The position numbers were made by a program, and so were the translations under genes. A stretch of DNA of 23,288 nt from Novosphingobium sp. UBA6722 (GTDB lineage: Bacteria > Pseudomonadota > Alphaproteobacteria > Sphingomonadales > Sphingomonadaceae), in the NCBI GenBank assembly GCA_002454125.1, contig DKII01000122.1, positions 10,082-33,369 of the forward strand, written 5' to 3'. Shown piece by piece: positions 9,011 through 14,980 of the stretch. Each line of letters opens with the position of its first letter. Within the stretch, counting starts at the first letter, position 1. Under the pieces are notes generated by a model that did not search any database, had not been told where the DNA came from, and was given only the letters and a program-made list of their open reading frames with translations.

Positions 9011-9032
9011 GTGTATGATATATGCAATACAC
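9011..9032. promoter_or_regulatory. AT-rich palindrome upstream of the DUF418 gene (candidate operator)
   Basis: GTGTAT (9011-9016) and ATACAC (9027-9032) form a 6-bp inverted repeat around an AT-rich centre GATATATGCA. It is the most AT-rich spot in the neighbourhood and lies 40-60 bp upstream of the chosen DUF418 start. On the minus strand TTGGTT (near 9045) and CATATA, 17 nt apart, could be -35 and -10, so the palindrome would cover the -10. The binding protein is unknown. Confidence 0.4.
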
Positions 9033-9045
9033 TTAGGTAGTAACC

Positions 9046-9082
9046 AAGAAGAAGGGGCCCCAACCGCGGTTGGAGCCCCTTC
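9046..9082 (-). terminator. Intrinsic terminator of the trmD-rplS unit
   Basis: A 15-bp near-perfect stem (9051-9065 with 9068-9082, one G-T pair, GC at the tip) begins 23 nt beyond the rplS stop. On the minus strand it ends in CCCCTTC followed by TTCTT. Confidence 0.85.
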
Positions 9083-9105
9083 GCAATTCAGCGCTGGTAC
9101 GACGC

Positions 9106-9474
9106 TTAGGCGTCGTTGCGCACGTCGCGGCGCTCGGCGATGCGAGCGCGCTTGCCGGTGCGGCCGCGCAGGTAATAGAGCTTGGCACGACGCACCACGC
9201 CCTTGCGGACGACGGTGATGCTGTCGATGTTCGGCGAGTAGAGCGGGAATACGCGCTCCACGCCTTCACCGAAGCTCATCTTGCGAACGGTGAAGTTGCT
9301 GCCGATGCCCTTGTTGGCACGCGCGATGCAGACGCCTTCGAAGGCCTGCACACGGCTGCGATCGCCTTCGATCACCTTCACGCCGACGCGGACGGTGTCA
9401 CCGGGGCGAAACTCCGGAATATCCTTGGCGGCCTTGGCAATTTCCTCGGCCTCGATCTGCTGGATCAGATTCAT
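9106..9474 (-). CDS. rplS: 50S ribosomal protein L19
   Basis: A 122-residue protein of the large subunit, located at the interface with the 30S subunit. The sequence is typical of L19: FRPGDTVRVGVKVIEG (residues about 22-37), the GVCIARANKGIGSNFTVRK block, and the RRAKLYYLRGRTGKRARI C-terminal part. Length is normal. The ATG at 9474 is preceded by GAGGATC and, further up, GAAGGA. Only 5 nt separate it from the trmD stop, so the two are co-transcribed, and a strong terminator follows. It is the last gene of the ffh-to-rplS block. Confidence 0.98.
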   Translation of the reverse strand: MNLIQQIEAEEIAKAAKDIPEFRPGDTVRVGVKVIEGDRSRVQAFEGVCIARANKGIGSNFTVRKMSFGEGVERVFPLYSPNIDSITVVRKGVVRRAKLYYLRGRTGKRARIAERRDVRNDA

Positions 9475-9479
9475 GATCC

Positions 9480-10217
9480 TCAGTCCTTCTTTTCACGCCG
9501 CGCGTCAGAGGCAGACAGGACCCGAGCGCCCTCATGACGCTCCCAAAGATCCGGCCTGCGTAACCGTGTATCGATCTCGGCCTGTTGCTTTCGCCAGGCC
9601 GCGATCTTCGCATGATCCCCCGATCGCAGCACTTCAGGGATCGTGCGCCCTTCCCACTCAGCGGGTCGGGTATAGTGGGGATATTCCAACAAACCGTTCT
9701 CGAACGATTCCTCGGACCCACTGGAAGGCGCGCCCATTACGCCGGGAAGCAGGCGAATGCAAGCGTCGAGCAGCATCAGCGCCGCTGGCTCTCCGCCCGA
9801 CAGGACAATATCGCCGATCGAGACTTCCTCAACCTGGCGCCCGGCGAAGATCCGCTCGTCAAATCCCTCAAACCGGCCGCACAGGATCGTCACGCCCGGC
9901 CCTGCCGCCAGTTCGCGCACGCGCGCCTGGGTCAGCGGCTTGCCGCGCGGGGTCATGGCGATCACCGGGCAGTCCGGCTGGGCCGTGCGGGCATGATCGA
10001 TCGCGGCAGCCAGGACATCGGCGCGCAGCACCATCCCGGCCCCGCCGCCAGCCGGCGTGTCATCAACGGTACGGTGCTTGTCGATCGCAAAGTCGCGGAT
10101 CTGCACTGTATCGAGCGACCACTTACCCTCCTCGCGCGCGCGTCCCGCCAGGCTGACGCCAAGCGGACCGGGGAACATCTCCGGGTAGAGGGTCAGGACG
10201 GTGGCGGCGAAGGTCAT
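9480..10217 (-). CDS. trmD: tRNA (guanine-37-N1)-methyltransferase
   Basis: A 245-residue SPOUT methyltransferase that makes m1G37 in tRNAs with G36 and so prevents +1 frameshifting. Motifs of the trefoil knot are visible: CGRFEGFDER (about 113-122), SIGDIVLSGGEPA (133-145) and LLPGVMG (156-162). The C-terminal signature LLEYPHYTRP (175-184) is followed by IPEVLRSGDH. The acidic residue before SF is Glu170 where E. coli has Asp. I take ATG 10217, with AAGGA 6 nt upstream, instead of a longer open frame starting at 10313. The ATG overlaps the stop of the upstream 81-residue membrane-protein gene (ATGA at 10214-10217), so translation is probably coupled. Confidence 0.96.
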   Translation of the reverse strand: MTFAATVLTLYPEMFPGPLGVSLAGRAREEGKWSLDTVQIRDFAIDKHRTVDDTPAGGGAGMVLRADVLAAAIDHARTAQPDCPVIAMTPRGKPLTQARVRELAAGPGVTILCGRFEGFDERIFAGRQVEEVSIGDIVLSGGEPAALMLLDACIRLLPGVMGAPSSGSEESFENGLLEYPHYTRPAEWEGRTIPEVLRSGDHAKIAAWRKQQAEIDTRLRRPDLWERHEGARVLSASDARREKKD

Positions 10218-10459
10218 TTTGCATCCTTGGCAGCAGCCCATTCGAAAAGCCAGACGGTGGCGAGCGTTACTGGAAGCCATGCAAGCACAAGGATCAACGC
10301 TCCATAACCCCACCAGACTCCAAGGATCAGGTAGATCGCCACAAACAGCGTCAATCGCGTCGGGCGAGAGCGGCGTGCCACTAAAAATGCGATTGCCCAG
10401 ACCGCTGCGGCGGGAATGGCGAATGCCAGGAAGACCAGAACGACGGTGACGAAGGTCAT
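10214..10459 (-). CDS. Small membrane protein of unknown function, coupled to trmD
   Basis: An 81-residue hydrophobic protein with two or three membrane segments: about 3-27, then after an RRSRPTR basic turn about 37-57 and 56-73, with a charged end (EWAAAKDAK). The basic turn predicts a cytoplasmic loop. I do not recognise a family. It is judged real because its stop overlaps the trmD start as ATGA, its hydrophobic pattern is coherent, and the trmD ribosome site AAGGA lies inside its last codons. The ribosome site is weak (GGAAG about 11 nt before ATG 10459). It is the first gene of the orf-trmD-rplS group, so the promoter for these genes should lie in the 81-bp gap to the divergent amidase-like gene. 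Confidence 0.65.
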   Translation of the reverse strand: MTFVTVVLVFLAFAIPAAAVWAIAFLVARRSRPTRLTLFVAIYLILGVWWGYGALILVLAWLPVTLATVWLFEWAAAKDAK

Positions 10460-10540
10460 CGCGGCCACGTCTTCCAGATCACCTTGCAATAAGCAATTGG
10501 ACTCTTGCCTGTCGGCGCCCGGCAAGGAACACTGCACGCC

Positions 10541-11392
10541 ATGAAACGTCTGGCTTTCCTCCCCCTCCTGATCCTCGCCGCGCCCGCCCAGGCCGAGGAG
10601 ATCGGCGAGTGCCGGTTCAGCCGCGAGACGCTGACCTTTGCCGGCAACCGCGTCGAACAGGCGGAGTGCCTGCTGCGCAAGATCGAGCTGCTGGCCGTCC
10701 GCAAGCCCCAGCCCTTGCCCAGGGTGATCCGCCACCTGATGGAGCGCGAGGACGGACCAAGCGCCGCGCAAAAGGCCGGCGCGCTAGCCGCCTTCCCCGA
10801 ACCCTATCGGACTTTCGCGGCGCAATGGGCGGATACGCCGCTATCCCGCACTGACGAGGGGCTGCCAGCGCTCTATTTCGTGATCCACGATACCTCCACG
10901 CCGTTCTACGCGAACGATCCGTTCCCCAAGCGGCTCAACCAGGACCTCAAGGTCAACGACTTCACGCCCTACATGAACGGCACTTTCGCGCGTGAGCCGG
11001 TGGCGCATATCTTCCTCAACCGGGTCGGGCAGATCTGGGCCGGGCACGATTTCCAGGAAGGCTGGCGCGCGACCAAGCTGGAGAGCCGGGTGGTCGGCCC
11101 GCGTGCGCGCGGGCGGATGGTCCATATCGAAACGGTCCAGCCGCGCCGCTTCCTGCCCGGTGCCACCAGCCGCGGGCAGACTGAAGGGCCCAAGCCCGGC
11201 TTTACCAGAGAGCAATACCGGATGCTGGCCGCACTTTATGTCTATGCCAGCGCGCGGGCCGGGCTCTGGCTGATCCCGGCGCAGCACAACACCGTCGATG
11301 CCGGGATCCCCGATGCTCATGACGATCCCCAGAACTTCGAGCTGAAGCAGTTCGCCAAGGAGCTCGAAAAGCTGGTGGGCAAGCCGCGCTAG
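10541..11392 (+). CDS. Exported protein resembling N-acetylmuramoyl-L-alanine amidase/PGRP fold
   Basis: A 283-residue protein with signal peptide MKRLAFLPLLILAAPAQA. The pattern recalls amidase_2/PGRP enzymes, which cut the lactyl-amide bond of peptidoglycan with zinc. YFVIHDTS contains His116 (first zinc ligand position), AHIFLNRVGQIWAG (155-168) matches the 'HfLI-rdG-I' strand, and IPAQHNTVD with His249, followed by AHDDPQNF (259-266), matches the distal His and Asp-Pro. The arrangement around the last ligand is longer than in AmpD, so function is inferred. The upstream open frame (from 10505) lacks a signal peptide and is not used. It is the only plus-strand gene inside the minus-strand ffh-rplS block, and its TAG overlaps the stop of the facing gene. 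Confidence 0.72.
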   Translation: MKRLAFLPLLILAAPAQAEEIGECRFSRETLTFAGNRVEQAECLLRKIELLAVRKPQPLPRVIRHLMEREDGPSAAQKAGALAAFPEPYRTFAAQWADTPLSRTDEGLPALYFVIHDTSTPFYANDPFPKRLNQDLKVNDFTPYMNGTFAREPVAHIFLNRVGQIWAGHDFQEGWRATKLESRVVGPRARGRMVHIETVQPRRFLPGATSRGQTEGPKPGFTREQYRMLAALYVYASARAGLWLIPAQHNTVDAGIPDAHDDPQNFELKQFAKELEKLVGKPR

Positions 11393-11685
11393 GCGGGAAA
11401 ATCGTTCCGCGTGGCGCGGATCGCGACCGGCAGGCCGACCAGCAAGGCAATCAGCACGCCAATCAGCAGGATCGCGACCACGGCGATCAGGCCTTCGGGG
11501 TACTCCACATCAAGCACGGAGATCAGCGGAACGGTAACCGGCAAGAGGCCCGCCAGTACTGCGGCAAGCGCCACCCGGCGGCGCCGGCTGCTGGCCGGGC
11601 TCAGCACCCGCATCCCGCTGCAGATCCCCCAGGATAGCGCGGCGGGCAGCAACACACAGACAATTAGGCCGAGGACAATTCCCAT
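11389..11685 (-). CDS. Small three-helix membrane protein of unknown function, downstream of rimM
   Basis: A 98-residue hydrophobic protein with segments at about 1-20, 38-58 and 64-90, a basic loop SSRRRR after the first, and a short polar end. No family is recognised. It starts 17 nt after the rimM stop with TGAGG just upstream of the ATG, so it is probably co-transcribed with ffh-rpsP-rimM. Its stop TAG shares the tetranucleotide CTAG (11389-11392) with the stop of the convergent amidase-like gene, leaving no room for a terminator between them. Confidence 0.6.
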   Translation of the reverse strand: MGIVLGLIVCVLLPAALSWGICSGMRVLSPASSRRRRVALAAVLAGLLPVTVPLISVLDVEYPEGLIAVVAILLIGVLIALLVGLPVAIRATRNDFPA

Positions 11686-11702
11686 AACCTCAGCCTAACA
11701 GC

Positions 11703-12212
11703 CTAATCGGCTGCGGCAAATGCAGCGGTGATCACGATCCGCGCGTCATCCCACTCCGGCACGGCCTCGATCCGCATCGGCACCATGAAGCGCTTGCCAG
11801 GCTTGCCATCAACCGACGGCCGCTTGATCTCCAGCACGTCACCCGCGCCAAAGTTGTCGATTCCGATCACTTCGCCCAGGTCCTCGCCCTCGGTTGAAAC
11901 GGCGGGCAGGCCCAGCAGGTCGGTGTGGTAATATTCCCCTTCCGCCAGCGGCGGCAGGGCCGAGCGGGGCACGGTCAGCGTGGTGCCGCGCAGCGCCTCG
12001 GCGCCATTGCGGTCGGTCACTTCGGCAAAGCGGGCGATCGCCCCGCCCTTGCCATCATCGCGCAGCTTGTTGAGCGTCAGGGCTGAATCGTTGAAGGCGC
12101 GGAACCGCTGGAGCGATTCCACGCCTTCACCAAACAGCTTGAGGCGGACTTCGCCCGTCACCCCGTGCGCGCCGGCAATGGCGGCGAGAGTAACAGGCTT
12201 GTCGCTGGCCAA
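11703..12212 (-). CDS. rimM: Ribosome maturation factor RimM
   Basis: A 169-residue factor that binds S19 and helps assemble the head of the 30S subunit. The N-terminal RimM domain shows AAIAGAHGVTGEVRL (about 10-24). The C-terminal PRC-barrel-like half shows EYYHTDLLGL (93-102), GEVIGIDNFGAGDVLEI and the FMVPM...VPEWD end. The start is unusual: in-frame TAA lies three codons upstream and no ATG is available near the conserved N-terminus, so TTG at 12212 is the best start, 6 nt after the rpsP stop. TGAGG inside the end of rpsP, about 11 nt upstream, can serve as ribosome site. Position between rpsP and trmD is the classic one. Confidence 0.95.
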   Translation of the reverse strand: MASDKPVTLAAIAGAHGVTGEVRLKLFGEGVESLQRFRAFNDSALTLNKLRDDGKGGAIARFAEVTDRNGAEALRGTTLTVPRSALPPLAEGEYYHTDLLGLPAVSTEGEDLGEVIGIDNFGAGDVLEIKRPSVDGKPGKRFMVPMRIEAVPEWDDARIVITAAFAAAD

Positions 12213-12218
12213 GACGGC

Positions 12219-12752
12219 TTAGCCCTCAGCCTGCTCTTCGCTGGCTTCGGCAGCCGGAGCTTCCTCAGCGGCAGCTTCTTCAGCCGGAGCGGCTTCTTCA
12301 GCGGCAGGGGCTTTAGCGGCAGCTTCTTCAGCAGCCGGGGCTTCCGGAGCGGCTTCTTCGGCCACTTCTTCAACCACCGGAGCGGCGGCAGCGGCGGCTG
12401 CAGCTTCTTCAGCTTCGCGGGCCTTCTCGGCCTTTTCTTCAGCGCGCTCCTTGGCCTTCTTGCCCGGCTCACCCTTGTTCGGGTTCACGGTCGGGGCGCG
12501 TTCCTTGATTCCGGCCTTGTCGAGCAGGCGGGCAACGCGGTCGGTCGGCTGGGCGCCAACGCCGATCCAGTACTTCACGCGGTCTTCGACCAGACGGACG
12601 CGGTTTTCGTCGTCCTTGGCGAGCAGCGGGTTGTAGGTGCCAACCTGCTCAAGGAACTTGCCGTCACGCGGGGCGCGGCTGTTGGCAACGACGATCTTGT
12701 AATAGGGGCGCTTCTTCGAGCCACCACGAGAAAGACGAAGGGAAACAGACAT
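12219..12752 (-). CDS. rpsP: 30S ribosomal protein S16 with long Ala/Glu/Pro-rich tail
   Basis: A 177-residue protein. Residues 1-80 are a standard S16 core (RLSRGGSKKRPYYKIVVA, then FLEQVGTYNP, then DRVKYWIGVGAQPTD), which binds 16S rRNA early in 30S assembly. After a basic linker (NKGEPGKKAKERAEEK, about 92-107) comes about 65 residues of Ala, Glu and Pro in imperfect repeats of the PAAEEAA type. The usual family length is 80-90, so the tail doubles the protein. Such extensions occur in some alphaproteobacteria; their role is unknown to me. ATG 12752 has AAAGG about 9 nt upstream. It sits 39 nt after ffh and 6 nt before the rimM TTG. Confidence 0.97.
   Translation of the reverse strand: MSVSLRLSRGGSKKRPYYKIVVANSRAPRDGKFLEQVGTYNPLLAKDDENRVRLVEDRVKYWIGVGAQPTDRVARLLDKAGIKERAPTVNPNKGEPGKKAKERAEEKAEKAREAEEAAAAAAAAPVVEEVAEEAAPEAPAAEEAAAKAPAAEEAAPAEEAAAEEAPAAEASEEQAEG
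12265..12412 (-). repeat. Imperfect short repeats encoding the S16 tail
   Basis: The stretch contains several copies of a unit like GCTTCTTCAGCGGC (plus-strand reading) at intervals of 15 or multiples of 15 bases. They encode the Ala-Glu-Glu-Ala-Ala-Pro repeats of the S16 tail. They are in frame, so changes in copy number would lengthen or shorten the tail without breaking the gene. Confidence 0.6.
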
Positions 12753-12791
12753 TTGAACTACCTTTCAAACAAATCAGATTAAAACTTGGAA

Positions 12792-14222
12792 TTACTTTTT
12801 CTTGAGCAAATCGTTGAGGTTGGATGGCAGACCGCCGCCCGCCCCGGGTCCGCCAAGGCCCGGCATGGCGGCGCCAAGGCCGCCCCCGCCGAACAGCTTG
12901 CCCAGACCGGCCAGGCCGCCCATCTTCTTGATCTGCTTCATCGCGCGCTCCATTTCCTGGTGCATCTTGAGCAGCTTGTTGACGTCCTGAACCTGGACGC
13001 CCGAACCCTTGGCAATGCGGATCTTGCGCTTGGCGTTGAGCAGGTCCGGCCGGGTCCGCTCCTTGGGTGTCATCGATCCGATGATCGCATCCATCCGCAG
13101 CAGCACGCGGTCGTCCATGCCGGACTGTTCCATCGCCTGCTTGGCCTTCTTCATCCCCGGCATCATGCCGGCGAGTGCGCCGAGGCCGCCCATCTTCTGC
13201 ATCTGGCGCAGCTGCTGGCGCAGGTCGTTCATGTCGAACTGACCCTTGGCCATCCGCGCGGCCATCCGCTCGGCCTCTTCCTCCTCGATCGCCGCGGCGG
13301 CGCGCTCAACGATCGAGACGACATCGCCCATGCCGAGGATTCGGCCAGCGACGCGGCTGGGCTGGAACACTTCCAGCGCATCAAGCTTTTCGCCGGTCCC
13401 CGCAAACTTGATCGGCTTGCCGGTGACGGCCCGCATCGACAGCGCCGCACCGCCGCGGGCATCGCCGTCCATCCGGGTCAGCACCACGCCGGTCAGCGGG
13501 ACCTGGGCGGTGAAGCTCTGCGCGACGTTGACCGCGTCCTGGCCGGTCAGCGAATCGACCACCAGCAGCACTTCCTTGGGGGTCGAGATCGCGGCCACGG
13601 CCTGCATCTCGTCCATCAGCTGCTGGTCGACGTGGAGTCGGCCGGCGGTATCGAGCAGCAGGACGTCGATCGCCTGCAGCTTCGCCGCCTGGAGCGCGCG
13701 CGTGGCAATATCGACCGGCTGCTGGCCGGCGATGATCGGCAGGGTGGCAACGTCCACCTGCTCGCCCAGCACCTTCAATTGTTCCTGCGCGGCCGGACGG
13801 TTGACGTCGAGCGAGGCCATCATGGCCTTCTTGCCGTGCTTTTCCTTGAGCAGCTTGGCCAGCTTGGCAGTGGTTGTGGTCTTGCCCGAGCCCTGCAGGC
13901 CGACCATCATGATCACGACCGGCGGCGCGGCGGCAAGATCGAGACCGGGGACATCGTCGCCGCCCAGCATCTCGACCAGCGCGTCATTGACGATCTTGAC
14001 GACCTGCTGGCCCGGCGTGACCGACTTCAGGACCGACTGGCCAACCGCCTGCTCGGTGACCGAATCGATGAAGCGGCGAACAACGGGAAGAGCGACATCG
14101 GCTTCGAGCAGGGCGATTCGCACTTCGCGCATCGCCTCGCGCACGTCCGCCTCGTTCAGCGCACCGCGCCCGCGCAGCTTGTCAAAGACGCTGCCTAGCC
14201 GGTCTGAAAGACTGTCGAACAT
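12792..14222 (-). CDS. ffh: Signal recognition particle protein Ffh (SRP54 GTPase)
   Basis: A 476-residue SRP GTPase that binds 4.5S RNA and signal sequences and delivers ribosomes to FtsY. The N domain covers about 1-85. The G domain shows GLQGSGKT (108-115), DTAGR (191-195), TRMDGDARGG (249-258) and the SRP signature GTGEKLDALEVF (275-286). The methionine-rich M domain follows (about 300-435, with QLRQMQKMGG and MMPGMKK). A Gly-rich tail (LFGGGGLG...) and a short Lys end finish the protein. ATG 14222 has TAGGA about 5 nt upstream. It is the first gene of the ffh-rpsP-rimM unit. The gap upstream contains the tRNA terminator, so a promoter must lie between that hairpin and the start or overlap it. 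Confidence 0.98.
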   Translation of the reverse strand: MFDSLSDRLGSVFDKLRGRGALNEADVREAMREVRIALLEADVALPVVRRFIDSVTEQAVGQSVLKSVTPGQQVVKIVNDALVEMLGGDDVPGLDLAAAPPVVIMMVGLQGSGKTTTTAKLAKLLKEKHGKKAMMASLDVNRPAAQEQLKVLGEQVDVATLPIIAGQQPVDIATRALQAAKLQAIDVLLLDTAGRLHVDQQLMDEMQAVAAISTPKEVLLVVDSLTGQDAVNVAQSFTAQVPLTGVVLTRMDGDARGGAALSMRAVTGKPIKFAGTGEKLDALEVFQPSRVAGRILGMGDVVSIVERAAAAIEEEEAERMAARMAKGQFDMNDLRQQLRQMQKMGGLGALAGMMPGMKKAKQAMEQSGMDDRVLLRMDAIIGSMTPKERTRPDLLNAKRKIRIAKGSGVQVQDVNKLLKMHQEMERAMKQIKKMGGLAGLGKLFGGGGLGAAMPGLGGPGAGGGLPSNLNDLLKKK

Positions 14223-14245
14223 ACGGTCCTAAACCTCGAAACGCG

Positions 14246-14280
14246 AAAAAAGCCGGTGGGCGAAACCTCGCCGACCAGCT
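14246..14280 (-). terminator. Intrinsic terminator of tRNA-Ala
   Basis: On the minus strand AGCTGGT-C-GGCGA / TCGCC-C-ACCGGCT forms a 12-bp stem with one C-C mismatch and a 4-nt loop, followed directly by TTTTTT (complement of 14246-14251). It begins about 33 nt after the CCA end of the tRNA. Confidence 0.88.
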
Positions 14281-14312
14281 TGCCGCTCAGATACTCAAAC
14301 TCTCACGAATGA

Positions 14313-14388
14313 TGGTGGAGCCTAGCGGGATCGAACCGCTGACCTCCTGCATGCCATGCAGGCGCTCTCCCAGCTGAGCTAAGGCCCC
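14313..14388 (-). tRNA. tRNA-Ala (anticodon GGC)
   Basis: A 76-nt cloverleaf. The acceptor pair GGGGCCT/AGGCTCC has one G-U, the D arm is GCTC/GAGC, and the anticodon stem CCTGC/GCAGG closes loop ATGGCAT, giving anticodon GGC for GCC and GCU codons. The T arm is AGCGG-TTCGATC-CCGCT and CCA is encoded. All stems pair and the invariant T33 is present. A terminator follows. The anticodon suits a GC-rich genome in which GCC is the main Ala codon. Confidence 0.97.
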
Positions 14389-14453
14389 GTCACCATCATC
14401 CGGCAAGCCCCGGGAGGCCTACCTTTCCCGCCCGACCAGCGAGCGAGGCCGCC

Positions 14454-14482
14454 CCTCTAGTGGCGGCTCCCGCTCTTGGCAA
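14454..14482 (-). promoter_or_regulatory. Candidate promoter of tRNA-Ala
   Basis: On the minus strand TTGCCA (complement of 14477-14482) and TAGAGG (complement of 14454-14459) are separated by 17 nt. The -35 matches TTGACA at 5 of 6 positions and the -10 is weak (3 of 6). This would start transcription near 14447, giving a leader of roughly 60 nt before the mature tRNA. The -35 sits in the middle of a 17-bp palindrome. Confidence 0.35.
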
Positions 14483-14493
14483 GAGCGTTTTTT
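14471..14493 (+). terminator. Hairpin plus T6 on the plus strand without an evident upstream gene
   Basis: A perfect 7-bp stem CGCTCTT/AAGAGCG with loop GGC (14471-14487) is followed by TTTTTT (14488-14493), the form of an intrinsic terminator for a plus-strand transcript. A second hairpin (GCCGCC...GGCGGC, about 14449-14467) precedes it. No plus-strand gene lies upstream. It could end a small RNA or a transcript antisense to tRNA-Ala, or the palindrome could be a protein site over the tRNA promoter. Confidence 0.45.
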
Positions 14494-14499
14494 GCGAGA

Positions 14500-14817
14500 T
14501 TAATGCTCGTCGCCGTCGTCGTCGCCAACGCCGACGCCAAGGTCATCGTCGCCGCCCAGATCGACGTCATTGTCGGGCGAATCGCCGTCTTCGTCGATGT
14601 CCAGATCCGGATCGGCCAGATCGACATCCTCGACCTCTTCGACCTTGGCCTTCTGAACTTCTTCATAAGGGATCGGCTGCTTCGACTTCAGCACCGGATC
14701 GGCATGCCAAGCATAGCCGCATTCGATGCAGGTGATCGGGTCATCCTTGCCCAGATCGTAAAAGCGGGTGCCGCACTTCGGGCAGCCATGCTTGGCGCCC
14801 CATTCAGCCTTGACCAT
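14500..14817 (-). CDS. FYDLN acid-domain (TIGR02300-type) zinc-ribbon protein
   Basis: A 105-residue protein. The N-terminal half has a four-cysteine zinc ribbon, CPKC (12-15) and CIEC (30-33), around RFYDLGKDDPITC, the family's FYDLN-like motif. From about residue 59 the protein is almost purely acidic (Asp/Glu with Gly and Val) and presumably disordered. The family is known from alphaproteobacteria and has no assigned function. ATG 14817 is preceded by GAGGA with 6-nt spacing. It is divergent from aroA. No T-rich terminator for this gene is evident between its stop and the tRNA, so it might be read through into tRNA-Ala. Confidence 0.9.
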   Translation of the reverse strand: MVKAEWGAKHGCPKCGTRFYDLGKDDPITCIECGYAWHADPVLKSKQPIPYEEVQKAKVEEVEDVDLADPDLDIDEDGDSPDNDVDLGGDDDLGVGVGDDDGDEH

Positions 14818-14980
14818 GTCAATTCCTCGATGCTGCCCTCCGCCAGCGCGGCGGGCTGAAACTCTTCATACGTATTGGAGACGGCTTGCGCCTGTCCCAG
14901 CGCGGCGCGCGCCTTGCCATAGCCCGCGCCCGCTGTCAAAAGCCGCGCGCAATTGCTGCTCTATCCGTGAAAGTGCCGCC

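Noticed and set aside
10492..10504. TTGC-N5-GCAA inverted repeat region between the divergent membrane-protein and amidase genes as an operator
   Set aside because: Arms are only 4 bp, expected by chance in such a gap, and no clear promoter elements surround it.
12265..12412. Regular short repeats that might suggest a CRISPR array
   Set aside because: The repeats are in frame, lack unique spacers of constant length and encode the Ala/Glu tail of S16.
12786..14198. 470-codon open plus-strand frame opposite ffh
   Set aside because: Exact antisense to ffh, His/Leu/Arg-rich composition typical of a reverse-strand shadow, no independent support.
14818..14980. TTGACA on the minus strand (complement of 14933-14938) as promoter of the zinc-ribbon gene
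   Set aside because: The nearest TATGGC is only 12 nt away and no -10 occurs at 16-18 nt, so the match alone is not enough.
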